From assembly GCA_946566685.1 (NCBI GenBank), contig CAMNXA010000027.1, forward strand, positions 1 to 40,178: a DNA stretch of 40,178 bases. Reading direction: 5' to 3'. The DNA comes from an uncultured Lachnospiraceae bacterium (GTDB lineage: Bacteria > Bacillota > Clostridia > Lachnospirales > Lachnospiraceae). Below the pieces are notes generated by a model. That model made no database searches. It was given only the letters and a program-made list of their open reading frames with translations, and was not told the DNA's origin. Both the position numbers and the translations under genes were made by a program. Positions 15,376 to 23,002 of this stretch are shown here, piece by piece (the stretch's first letter is position 1; every line of letters starts with the position of its first letter).

Positions 15376-15759
15376 CTAAACGGATATCCTGCTCAATTTC
15401 TGACTATGGTCTAAGACAACACTCTGCAAGACCTGAATATCCGCACTCATGACATCCATCTGCTCTGTTCGTTCCATATATCTCTTCGCCGTATCCAAAT
15501 AGCATGCCTCTATGGTATTGAGACGCGGAATCACATTGTTTTCCAGCTGTACTACTCTGACATATTTCATATCTGATTCTAATCTGTCCAGTCTGTCATA
15601 AACGGGCTGTAGTTTTTGATCCAGCTTCTGGTCTAGTTTCTGATCTAGTTTCTCCTCCAGCTTCTGGTCTAGCTTCTCTTCCAGTTTTTGTTCCAGTTTT
15701 TGTTCCAATTTCTCTTCCAGCAACTCTGAGATTGCCGAGAGCATTTCCTTGTCTACCAT
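15376..15759 (-). CDS. Coiled-coil protein with nine LxxK tetrad repeats
   Basis: The ATG follows AAAGGAGGACAAAAAC, a perfect site, so the longer upstream frame (from 15912) is not the likely start. The 127-residue product reads MVDKEMLSAISELL and then nine tetrads of the form L(E/D)(E/Q)K at residues 14-49. A mixed helix follows: PVYDRLDRLESDMKYVRVVQLENNVIPRLNTIEACYLDTAKRYMERTEQMDVM. It has no membrane span or signal peptide. It resembles a family of Lachnospiraceae proteins with variable (E/Q)KL repeats and an RLDxLExDM(K/R) helix block. The function is unknown to me. Repeated 12-base units make copy number prone to change. Confidence 0.8.
   Translation of the reverse strand: MVDKEMLSAISELLEEKLEQKLEQKLEEKLDQKLEEKLDQKLDQKLDQKLQPVYDRLDRLESDMKYVRVVQLENNVIPRLNTIEACYLDTAKRYMERTEQMDVMSADIQVLQSVVLDHSQKLSRISV
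15613..15720 (-). repeat. 12-base tandem repeat inside the coiled-coil gene
   Basis: Nine consecutive 12-base units encode LEEK, LEQK, LEQK, LEEK, LDQK, LEEK, LDQK, LDQK, LDQK. The units differ mainly at GAA/GAT and CAA/GAG positions and at synonymous bases. Confidence 0.85.
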
Positions 15760-16022
15760 GTTTTTGTCCTCCTTTGGCGTGTGCAGGCGGAACATATCGC
15801 TTCCCGCCCTTTCCTTGTTAGTGTCATGAATCTCTGGCGAAAAGCCGGACACCGAAGCATCGGTGTATCGCACATCTGAATTTAGAAATAATTGTGCGAG
15901 AAAAGATTTCATGTCTTCACTTTATCACACACCTCAGAAAAACGCAAGGAGAATTTTGAACAAACGTTTTTTCGTTTTCTCTAAAGATATCCTTTTTATA
16001 AGGTTTTCATCGTTCTCATCAT
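15760..16022. other. Leader of the coiled-coil gene
   Basis: About 260 bases lie between the lipoprotein stop and the coiled-coil ATG. A weak TTGCGT-17-TAAAGT pair can be seen near 15919-15947 on the minus strand. The frame stays open upstream of the chosen ATG up to 15912, so a longer protein cannot be fully excluded. I see no other gene. Confidence 0.4.
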
Positions 16023-16766
16023 TCAATACGCAACCCGAATGGTATCGGCACTTGCCTCATACTCCTCCATCCGGTCGTAATCGCTGGTCTGGGAGTACGT
16101 GATCACATAGCTTTTATCGGCATTGATAATATACGCAAGCTGTGTGACTTTGACGTCTTCCACCTGATAATGGCACAGAATCTTAAAGGCAGGATATCCC
16201 TGCATTTCCATCTGCTCAAAGCTGTCCACCACCAGCTCCACCACTTCCCCGTACAGTTCCCTGAAGGTATCCTGTGTGTGTTCCTTAAAGGATTCCTCAG
16301 TCATCAATTGCAGTGCCATATCCTGATCCATCTGCACATAATATATACTGGAGGCGTCAATGGGATAACGGCCAGTCACATACATACCCTCCACATCCTC
16401 CGCTGCCTCAAACCCCTCCGGCAAATCAAAGGTACATCCTTTGGTCACACGGGTATTCTCCACCACAGAAGCATCCAGTTCATTTTCTTCCAGAAGTTCC
16501 GCCGTCAGCTGGCTTTTAAGCGGCTCCTCGATTGTCAGTTCTTCCACTGGCGGTTCACTGTCTTGTTCTGAATTGACCGCATCTCCGGATTCCGTCTCTT
16601 CACTTGTCTCTTCTGTCACAGCAGGTTCCGATGATTCCGCACTTTCTTCCGTCTGATCCGTTCCTGTAGCAGCAGTTGTATGTACCGCTTCCTCCTCCCC
16701 GCAGCCGGACATCATACCAAGCATCCCCAGCAGCAGGAACAACGCAGCTGTTTTTCTGATATTCAT
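16023..16766 (-). CDS. Lipoprotein of unknown function
   Basis: The N-terminus MNIRKTAALFLLLGMLGMMSGCGEEEA is a lipoprotein signal peptide with the lipobox MSGC, so the mature protein should be lipidated on the outer face of the membrane. A Ser/Glu/Thr-rich linker follows to about residue 75. The C-terminal folded domain starts at about 100 (TRVTKGCTFDLPEGFEAAEDVEGMYVTGRYPIDASSIYYVQMDQDMALQLM). Its end, YAIINADKSYVITYSQTSDYDRMEEYEASADTIRV-like, recalls the PsbP/DUF1795-type domain of Gram-positive lipoproteins. A GTG five codons earlier is an alternative start. Spacing of AAAGG to the ATG is long. No partner genes adjoin. Confidence 0.85.
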   Translation of the reverse strand: MNIRKTAALFLLLGMLGMMSGCGEEEAVHTTAATGTDQTEESAESSEPAVTEETSEETESGDAVNSEQDSEPPVEELTIEEPLKSQLTAELLEENELDASVVENTRVTKGCTFDLPEGFEAAEDVEGMYVTGRYPIDASSIYYVQMDQDMALQLMTEESFKEHTQDTFRELYGEVVELVVDSFEQMEMQGYPAFKILCHYQVEDVKVTQLAYIINADKSYVITYSQTSDYDRMEEYEASADTIRVAY

Positions 16767-16850
16767 TTTTACTGTCTGCACCTTTCTTGCTTTTATCTAA
16801 AGATCCGTACTTGTTTCACAATCCTTTCAATTTTACCACATAAATCATGT

Positions 16851-16885
16851 TGCGGGCAACTCACAATTCCTGTTCGCTGCCCGCA
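16851..16885 (-). terminator. Hairpin after the DUF1540 gene
   Basis: TGCGGGCA and TGCCCGCA (8 bp, perfect) are separated by 19 bases just past the stop at 16896. No T-run follows, so termination efficiency is uncertain. Confidence 0.45.
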
Positions 16886-16895
16886 CCCATTTGAT

Positions 16896-17210
16896 TTATG
16901 ATTCGCGGAAAGTCGCACACTGCGTCTCTTTGCAGTCACAGGCACCGCAGCCCCTGATATCCACATGCTCCGCATGGCACTTATAATTAGAATTATACAC
17001 ACATTTGACAGCTTCACAGTCAATGCTGATCGTCCGGCAGGGATGATTCAGGGAACTGACATACGCATCGTCACGTCTCTGTGCAAAACTCTCACAGCAT
17101 GTCCCGTCACAGGTATCCGCATGACTGCCTGCCACCATGATATCTCCCTTACAACAATAGTCATCCTGATTATAGGTACAGTTTTCCACACCACATTTTA
17201 ATTCCGCCAT
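16896..17210 (-). CDS. DUF1540 double-repeat Cys-rich protein
   Basis: The protein has 104 residues from MAELKCGVENC, after AGGAGG. It has two copies of the DUF1540 Cys pattern. Copy one is about residues 5-43: CGVENCTYNQDDYCCKGDIMVAG, then CDGTCCESF. Copy two is about 61-101: CEAVKCVYNSNYKCHAEHVDIRG, then CKETQCATF. The spacing C-x4-C-x-YN-x4-C with a terminal T-x-C-x-F is the DUF1540 signature and suggests metal binding. The biological role is not known. Such proteins are frequent in spore-forming Clostridia. It is cytoplasmic, monocistronic. Confidence 0.92.
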   Translation of the reverse strand: MAELKCGVENCTYNQDDYCCKGDIMVAGSHADTCDGTCCESFAQRRDDAYVSSLNHPCRTISIDCEAVKCVYNSNYKCHAEHVDIRGCGACDCKETQCATFRES

Positions 17211-17307
17211 AATAACCTCCTGTTTCATTTGTCTGCCTGCGCAGTATTTTCTATGTCATATGTTAGTATGGACATGAAACAGGATTCTATGCTTTGTCTG
17301 ACATTAT

Positions 17308-19077
17308 TTATGAATCTGCCAGTCGAATTTCATAAAGATTAAACCAGTACCGCTCCAACAGATAACTGCCCTTTTCTTCCACCACAAGTCCTTCTTTTCG
17401 CCACTGTGCTGCAATCTCTTCCCTGCTGTTGAAACTGCCGATAAACCAGACGCGGCGCCCGGTTTTCTGTTCCTCCTGACCCTGTAGCAGCCAGTCTTTG
17501 ATGGCCTCCGTCTCCTCCACTGTCTCACAGGGACCGATAATCTCCTGGATCAGGCTTTCTGCCCGGCCATTCCACAGATAACGCCTAGTCTCCTTCTCTA
17601 AATAATAGGAAGTAACAGCCTGCACCTGGTCAAAATTGTAAATGACGATATCTTCCGGCCCGATCTGCGCCAACGCTTCTTCCGTGTCTTTCATGAGCAG
17701 GATCTTGTATTCCTCTTCCCCCAGAAAAGCCCGGTAATCACGCAGGCCGACCACGATGAGCAGAACGGTAAAAGCTAAAAGCAGCCCCCGAAGCATAACG
17801 ATTATTTTATTCGATTGCAGAAGACCGATGTTTGCCTGCCTTAATACAGAGCCAGAATGCAGTTTACATAACATTTCATCCAGACAGATTGCAAAACACA
17901 GCCAAAAACAGCCTGCCGCCGGAATCATATAACGGTATACAAACACGGGACGAATCAGAATCGATGCAACAAATCCAAAACCTACTAGTCCTATCAGCAC
18001 AAAAAGTCCTGCAAAGGGGAATAAAACTCTTCCATTATAGTATACTTTTGTCGAATAATCGGATTTTATGCGGCCTGTTTTTACATGGCAAACGAAACAG
18101 CCGCCCACCACCAGCACATACCCTGCAAATATCACCACTGCCAGAATGACATTTATCGCTTCACTAGTAAAAGCCGGTTTCATCAAAAATTTGACGCAGC
18201 CCCCTATAGACCGCCAGGTCAATGGCAAGATCCAGTAGTTCTCCCTGACCGCCGATATCTGTCCCATCAATGCAAAAAGCCAGGGAATATATCCCACAAT
18301 CGAAACGGCCACATACAAAAACCACTCTTTGACCCGCCGCTTATCCTGAACCAAAAAAGCCGCCAGCACATACAGATAGACCATCATCACTGCCACACAG
18401 GCAAAATACTGGGTATAAGCCGCCGCCAACCCATACAGAACCAATGCCGTACCATGTAACCAGCGCTTCCTTCCGTGTCTGTCCTCCCTGTCTGGCCTTG
18501 GCACATCTTCCGCCGACAGACCCTCTGCCGTGCCTGCATCTTCCATAAACAAGCCTGCTGTGCCCGACTCTTCCATAAGCGGACTGCCCGCTTCCACACA
18601 CCCATAGGCATGGAAAAATGCCGCCGTCACAAATAACAGCGCCCAGCCGTACATCCGCACTTCTACCGTGTAAGCGGCCAACTGCGGCATGGAAATGACA
18701 CAGAACAGAAACAGACCGCCTGTAAAAATACTGAATCTCTTCCGGAGAAATGTCACACTGTAAAGGAGCAGGATAAAATAAGGCAGTACCGACACGATTT
18801 TGGCAGGAACAACAGTACCTGCCCCCGGCATTATAAGTTTACATAAATCTGCAAAAAATTTCGTCACACAATAATACAACGGCGGATGGACATCTGCCGC
18901 TGTAAAGCGAATCAGTTCACCGTAGGAATGTTCGATCATTCCCACGGTAAACAGTTCATCATACCAGATATCATTACTAAAGCAAAGTGCCGCACTCTTT
19001 CCGAGCATCAGGACACTGATACCGATCAGGAGTAAACCAAATGCATCCTTACCGGAAAACTTTATCTTACTTTTCAT
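17308..19077 (-). CDS. Polytopic glycosyltransferase of the GT-C / dolichyl-phosphate-mannose mannosyltransferase (PMT/ArnT) type
   Basis: The protein has 589 residues and about ten membrane spans. The first periplasmic loop has the GT-C acidic motif NDIWYDELFTVGMIEHSYGELIRFTAADVHPPLYYCVTKFFA. The DE pair and the DVHPPLYY motif are characteristic of lipid-linked sugar transferases. An unusual hydrophilic insertion rich in Glu/Gly/Asp (about 163-206, cytoplasmic or external loop) follows TM5. The C-terminal soluble tail (about 500-589) contains KETRRYLWNGRAESLIQEIIGPCETVEETEAIKDWL. The ATG overlaps the thrS stop by four bases (ATGA) with GAGGA inside thrS, so translation is coupled. Acceptor and sugar are unknown. 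It is in the thrS T-box operon. Confidence 0.88.
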   Translation of the reverse strand: MKSKIKFSGKDAFGLLLIGISVLMLGKSAALCFSNDIWYDELFTVGMIEHSYGELIRFTAADVHPPLYYCVTKFFADLCKLIMPGAGTVVPAKIVSVLPYFILLLYSVTFLRKRFSIFTGGLFLFCVISMPQLAAYTVEVRMYGWALLFVTAAFFHAYGCVEAGSPLMEESGTAGLFMEDAGTAEGLSAEDVPRPDREDRHGRKRWLHGTALVLYGLAAAYTQYFACVAVMMVYLYVLAAFLVQDKRRVKEWFLYVAVSIVGYIPWLFALMGQISAVRENYWILPLTWRSIGGCVKFLMKPAFTSEAINVILAVVIFAGYVLVVGGCFVCHVKTGRIKSDYSTKVYYNGRVLFPFAGLFVLIGLVGFGFVASILIRPVFVYRYMIPAAGCFWLCFAICLDEMLCKLHSGSVLRQANIGLLQSNKIIVMLRGLLLAFTVLLIVVGLRDYRAFLGEEEYKILLMKDTEEALAQIGPEDIVIYNFDQVQAVTSYYLEKETRRYLWNGRAESLIQEIIGPCETVEETEAIKDWLLQGQEEQKTGRRVWFIGSFNSREEIAAQWRKEGLVVEEKGSYLLERYWFNLYEIRLADS

Positions 19078-21032
19078 TCCTCAGTGAATTCCTCTTTCCG
19101 AATCTCTTTCGTCCGGATTTCCTTACAGATCTGATCTATAAAGTCGCCCAGAGGTTTCACGCCCTCATCTCCCGCATACCGGCTTCTGACGGACACTGTC
19201 TTTTCCTCCGCCTCATTAGCGCCAACCACCAGCATATAGGGCACCTTATTCAAACGGGCCTCGCGAATCTTAAAACCAATCTTCTCAGAACGATTATCCA
19301 CCGTCACGTCTACATCATTCCTGGCCAATTCTTTCCGTACTTCCTCCGCATACGCTTCGTACTTTTCGGAGATCGGCAGGACACGCACCTGTTCCGGACA
19401 CAGCCAGGTAGGGAATTTGCCGGCATACTTCTCAATCAGCCATGCCAGGGTACGTTCATAACAGCCAAGAGAGGTCCTATGAATAATATAAGGCCGAACC
19501 TTATCACCGTTTGGATCAATAAAATACATATCGAACTGCTCCGCCAGCAGGGCATCCCATTGTATGGTGATCATGGTATCCTCTTTGCCATAAACATTTC
19601 TGGCATTGATATCCACTTTCGGTCCATAGAAAGCCGCTTCACCCACATCTTCTACAAAGGGAAGTTCCAATTCCTCCAGGATATTGCGGATATGAGCCTC
19701 CGTCTCATTCCAGACTTCCGGTTCTCCGATATATTTTTCCGGATTCTCCGGATCCCATTTGGACAGATGCCAGGTAATATCATCCAGCAGCCCCAAGGTT
19801 GACATAACATATTTTGCCAGAGCAATACAACCCTTGAACTCATCCACCATCTGGTCAGGACGCACGATCAAATGTCCCTCAGAGATTGTAAACTGCCTTA
19901 CTCTGGTCAGCCCATGCATCTCACCGGAATCCTCGTTACGGAATAAAGTCGAAGTCTCCCCATAGCGAATGGGCAGGTCGCGGTAGGAATGCTGGGTGTT
20001 CTTGTAACAATAATACTGGAACGGACAGGTCATGGGCCTAAGGGCAAAGACTTCCTTATCCACTTCCTCATCCCCCAGCACAAACATACCTTCCTTATAA
20101 TGATCCCAGTGCCCGGAAATCTTATACAGATCGCTCTTGGCCATCAGAGGCGTCTTCGTCCTCACATAGCCCCACTCCTTATCCTCCAGATCCTCAATCC
20201 AGCGCTGTAATTTCATGACCATCTTAGTGCCCTTGGGCAAAAGCAGGGGCAGTCCCTGACCGATCACATCCACCGTGGTAAACAGTTCCATCTCCCGTCC
20301 CAGCTTATTGTGGTCGCGGCGTTTGATATCCTCCAGATGCGCAAGATGTGCTTCCAGTTCCTCCTTTTTGGCAAAGGCCGTACCATAAATACGCTGCAAT
20401 TGTGCCCTGTTGGAATCTCCCCTCCAGTAGGCCATGGAAGAAGAAATCAACTTATAGGCTTTGATATTTTTGGTGCTCATCAGATGAGGTCCCGCACACA
20501 GATCCACGAATCCGCCCTGATCGTAAAAGGAAATCTCCGCATCCTCCGGCAGATCCTCGATCAGTTCCACCTTGTAAGGTTCATTGCGTTCCTTCATATA
20601 CTGGACAGCCTCGTTTCTGGGCAGAGTAAACCGCTCCAGCTTATGGCCTTCCTTGATGATCTTCTTCATCTCCGCTTCCAGCTTATCCAGATCTTCTCTG
20701 GAAAAAGGCTGGGCATCAAAGTCATAATAAAATCCGTCCTCAATGGCCGGCCCAATCGTCACCTTCGCCTCCGGGAACAGACGCTTCACCGCTTCCGCCA
20801 ACACATGGGACGCCGTATGTCTGACCACCTTTAAACCTTCCGGATCGTTTGCTGTAAGAATGTTCAGGTTACAATCCTGATCAATGACTGTCCTTAAATC
20901 CTCCACCTTACCGTCCACCTCACCGGCACAGGCCATCCTCGCCAGTCCTTCCGAAATATCCAGGGCGATATCATAAATGCTCATCGCCTGTGCGTACTCC
21001 TTGCAGGAGCCGTCTTTTAATGTAATTTTCAT
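19074..21032 (-). CDS. thrS: Threonyl-tRNA synthetase
   Basis: It charges tRNA-Thr. The product has 652 residues. An N-terminal TGS domain (MKITLKDGSCKEYAQAMSIYDIA) is followed by the editing domain with HTASH (H72, H76) and DLCAGPH. The class II catalytic core has RPMTCPFQYYCY, TRVRQFTISEGHLI, AFYGPKVDINARN and HRTSLGCYERTLAWLIEKYAGKFPTWLCPEQ. An anticodon-binding domain closes the protein with RSEKIGFKIREARLNKVPYMLVVG. Editing Cys and zinc ligands are intact. The ribosome site AAAGGAAAGGG lies a little far from the ATG. A T-box leader controls the operon. Confidence 0.98.
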   Translation of the reverse strand: MKITLKDGSCKEYAQAMSIYDIALDISEGLARMACAGEVDGKVEDLRTVIDQDCNLNILTANDPEGLKVVRHTASHVLAEAVKRLFPEAKVTIGPAIEDGFYYDFDAQPFSREDLDKLEAEMKKIIKEGHKLERFTLPRNEAVQYMKERNEPYKVELIEDLPEDAEISFYDQGGFVDLCAGPHLMSTKNIKAYKLISSSMAYWRGDSNRAQLQRIYGTAFAKKEELEAHLAHLEDIKRRDHNKLGREMELFTTVDVIGQGLPLLLPKGTKMVMKLQRWIEDLEDKEWGYVRTKTPLMAKSDLYKISGHWDHYKEGMFVLGDEEVDKEVFALRPMTCPFQYYCYKNTQHSYRDLPIRYGETSTLFRNEDSGEMHGLTRVRQFTISEGHLIVRPDQMVDEFKGCIALAKYVMSTLGLLDDITWHLSKWDPENPEKYIGEPEVWNETEAHIRNILEELELPFVEDVGEAAFYGPKVDINARNVYGKEDTMITIQWDALLAEQFDMYFIDPNGDKVRPYIIHRTSLGCYERTLAWLIEKYAGKFPTWLCPEQVRVLPISEKYEAYAEEVRKELARNDVDVTVDNRSEKIGFKIREARLNKVPYMLVVGANEAEEKTVSVRSRYAGDEGVKPLGDFIDQICKEIRTKEIRKEEFTEE

Positions 21033-21052
21033 GATGTGATTCCCTTTCCTTT

Positions 21053-21298
21053 CTAGTCTTCATCCTGCTGATGATTAACTTTATGGTTATTTCCGCTGTC
21101 ATTGCCATTATTGTTGCCATTGTTACAGCCATTATGACTGCCCACCGTGATACCGTGGGTGAGCGGCGCCGCCAACAGCCCCAGGCAGATTCCTGCCAAC
21201 AACATCACCGCTCCAAGCAAGAGGAAATTTAACTTGTTTAATGTCACATTTTCCTCCATTAACTGTGTAGTTCGTTCTTTTAATTCTGTCATATTCAT
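21053..21298 (-). CDS. Small single-span membrane protein with Asn-rich tail
   Basis: The protein has 81 residues from MNMTELKERTTQLMEEN, after AAGGAGGAAGATAAT. The N-terminal 23 residues form an amphipathic, possibly coiled-coil helix. Residues about 24-45 (LNFLLLGAVMLLAGICLGLLAA) are a membrane span. The tail 51-81 has an Asn/Gly stretch (NGCNNGNNNGNDSGNN) and ends in acidic residues. It is the first gene after the thrS T-box and 20 bases before thrS, so it is translated from the threonine-responsive message. I know no function. The composition of the tail makes it a poor target for homology searches. Confidence 0.75.
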   Translation of the reverse strand: MNMTELKERTTQLMEENVTLNKLNFLLLGAVMLLAGICLGLLAAPLTHGITVGSHNGCNNGNNNGNDSGNNHKVNHQQDED

Positions 21299-21414
21299 AT
21301 TATCTTCCTCCTTCTTCTGACCTATCGTTTTAGGCAATTGCTAAACTCATATCAACGTTACAATAGTTGTGCAAGCAGTATACACATAAAGGACATTCCA
21401 CGCTTTTATGAGTA

Positions 21415-21677
21415 CAAAAAATCCCCTGCACCACCATTCGATAGTGCAGAGGACGTAATGTTACGATATTACGCGGTTCCACCTCGCTTGCCCTGTGCGC
21501 CTTGGACGTCTTACCAGAACCTCTCATCAGGCTGTAACGTAAGCCAACGGGCCGGATTGGGGCCACTCGGAGTTAGTTTTCAAATGATTCCGGCAAAGGC
21601 GCTTTCAGCACGGGGCGCCCCTCTCTGCTGCTTTCCACATCCTACTCTTCTCGTCAACGTGTTATTCCATATCTGTT
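21415..21677 (-). promoter_or_regulatory. T-box riboswitch leader (threonine) of the thrS operon
   Basis: The T-box core GGTGGAACCGCG lies at 21472-21483 on the minus strand. The TGGA that pairs with the uncharged tRNA 3' end implies discriminator base U, as in tRNA-Thr. It is followed by the terminator stem and T-run. Upstream, a long stem I can be traced from GACGAGAAGAGTAGG to about 21560. Its specifier loop reads GAAAACTAACTCC, offering ACT (Thr) at 21575-21577, but the exact triplet is uncertain. Uncharged tRNA-Thr should favour the antiterminator and so raise expression of the small membrane protein, thrS and the glycosyltransferase. Confidence 0.93.
21416..21452 (-). terminator. Terminator stem of the thrS T-box
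   Basis: CCTCTGCAC and GTGCAGGGG pair with one mismatch, followed by ATTTTTTG on the minus strand. It competes with the antiterminator that contains the GGTGGAACCGCG element. Confidence 0.85.
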
Positions 21678-21683
21678 ATTCGT

Positions 21684-21712
21684 ATTCTATGCCATATTCT
21701 CTGAAAAGTAAA
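21684..21712 (-). promoter_or_regulatory. Promoter of the thrS operon
   Basis: TTTACT (21707-21712) and TAGAAT (21684-21689) are 17 bases apart. The spacer starts TTTCAGAGAA, closely matching the spacer of the promoter at 22755-22783. Confidence 0.6.
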
Positions 21713-21719
21713 GAGTTTT

Positions 21720-22187
21720 TTATTTTAACAGTTCTTCTTCGATGATTCTGGCCGCGCACTCGATCAGATGCGGACAGGGTCTGGACTCATAATACTCCTT
21801 CGTTCGCGGCTGCGGTTTCGCACTCTCCTCCACCTCTGTGATCCCCAGAAGTTCTTTGCAGATGATGCTCCCATTCTCTTTCCGGAACCGTTCACTCATC
21901 TGCCGTACCCGCAGATAAATCCGCTCTTTCGCCTCCTCATCCTCCGGATCGGCATTGCCTTCCTTCAGACCGGCCAGCAGAGCCATGGATGATACAGCCC
22001 CGCAGATTTCCCGCATCCTGCCCACACCTGCGCCCATGGCGCTTGACATTTTAAATGCCGTCTCCCGATCCATCCCGAAACAGTCTGCATACGTGGCAAA
22101 GACCGATTGGGCACAATTATATCCCTCATAGAAAGTCTCCACCGCCTGTTTCGTCCGGGATATATTTATTTTCTCCTCGTTATGCAT
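21720..22187 (-). CDS. C_GCAxxG_C_C family putative redox protein
   Basis: The protein has 155 residues. Conserved Cys-containing segments of this family are in order: [48 protein letters not shown] and [13 protein letters not shown]. The family is thought to be redox-active from its Cys pattern. No reaction is established. The ATG overlaps the last codons of the upstream SEC-C gene (AATGCATAA), so translation is likely coupled. A GAGGAG just inside the frame is noted but would serve no good start. The longer open frame upstream is the wrong-frame shadow of the SEC-C gene. Confidence 0.85.
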   Translation of the reverse strand: MHNEEKINISRTKQAVETFYEGYNCAQSVFATYADCFGMDRETAFKMSSAMGAGVGRMREICGAVSSMALLAGLKEGNADPEDEEAKERIYLRVRQMSERFRKENGSIICKELLGITEVEESAKPQPRTKEYYESRPCPHLIECAARIIEEELLK

Positions 22188-22686
22188 TTTTACCACAGCA
22201 TTTCTTATATTTTTTGCCGCTGCCGCAAGGACAGGGATCATTGGGATAAACTCTTTTTTCCTTACGGACTGTGGTGGATTCCTTCTGCTCCCTGTAGAGC
22301 GCTTTTCTGGTATCCTCATCAAAGATATCGTTCCACTCCTCCAGTTCATAGAGCCAGTCGGCGCCTGCTGCCACCATATTCTTATAGAGCAGTTCCTTGT
22401 CAAACGCGAGACTTACTTTGGTGTCCTCTTCCATCTCCTCGATCGGATTGGGTTTCTTCAGGCTGTCGTTAATACCGTCCAGAAATCCTACCATGGTCAT
22501 CAGTTCCACTTCATATTTATCCGCCAGTTCTTTGACTGTGCCTTTCACCTCTTTGTCGGGCGTCTTTAAAAGCTGCGCGTATATTTCTTTTTCTTTTTGA
22601 AAATAATCAGACCAGAGTCTTTGCAGATCGCCTTTATTTGCTGTCTCGGAATACGCCATATCGCGCCACTGTTTTAATAATGCCAT
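22180..22686 (-). CDS. SEC-C motif protein
   Basis: The protein has 168 residues from [14 protein letters not shown], after AAAGGTGG. The N-terminal part is helical and acidic with no recognised domain ([49 protein letters not shown]). The C-terminus [14 protein letters not shown] is the zinc-binding SEC-C motif also found at the end of SecA. It probably mediates protein or ribosome contacts. The downstream C_GCAxxG protein overlaps it by 8 bases, so the two are expressed together. Confidence 0.88.
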   Translation of the reverse strand: MALLKQWRDMAYSETANKGDLQRLWSDYFQKEKEIYAQLLKTPDKEVKGTVKELADKYEVELMTMVGFLDGINDSLKKPNPIEEMEEDTKVSLAFDKELLYKNMVAAGADWLYELEEWNDIFDEDTRKALYREQKESTTVRKEKRVYPNDPCPCGSGKKYKKCCGKNA

Positions 22687-22754
22687 CGTTATTACCACCT
22701 TTTATCCTTATAATATGCGGTCATCCCGCAGGAGGACAACCTGTTACGCCCCTA

Positions 22755-22783
22755 AGTATATAACATTTCTCTGAAAAAGTAAA
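22755..22783 (-). promoter_or_regulatory. Promoter of the SEC-C / C_GCAxxG operon
   Basis: TTTACT (22778-22783) and TATACT (22755-22760) are 17 bases apart on the minus strand. The leader is about 65 bases. Confidence 0.55.
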
Positions 22784-22892
22784 ATATTTTTGCCTGACAT
22801 GTATATTCACGCAAAAGCCGTCCATACTACTTAATAGTCAATGGACCCCCTCCTTTGATGGTTACGAAAGAGAAAGTAAAATACTTATCCTC

Positions 22893-22941
22893 CCCTAAGG
22901 AAGCCCCTGGGACTGCAAGTAATGTAGTCTTAGGGGCTTCC
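22893..22941. repeat. Long hairpin with an alternative pairing in the gap between two minus-strand transcripts
   Basis: GGAAGCCCCT and AGGGGCTTCC (22899-22908, 22932-22941) extend inward through G-U pairs to GACT/AGTC, giving a stem of about 16 bp. CCCCTAAG (22893-22900 region) can instead pair with CTTAGGGG (22929-22936). It probably terminates the membrane-protein transcript at 23003, though no T-run follows on either strand. The rest of this roughly 300-base gap holds nothing else I recognise. Confidence 0.55.
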
Positions 22942-23002
22942 GCTATTAAGAGAAATAAAAACAGGAAATGCCATAAAATCAGTATCAGACTCTCTGCTAT
23001 TT

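Noticed and set aside
15760..15912. A longer N-terminus for the coiled-coil protein.
   Set aside because: The perfect AAAGGAGG site before the internal ATG at 15759 and the lack of any site at 15912 favour the short form.
22188..22403. N-terminal extension of the C_GCAxxG_C_C protein.
   Set aside because: The extension lies in another frame of the SEC-C gene and has no family similarity; the overlapping ATG at 22187 fits coupled translation.
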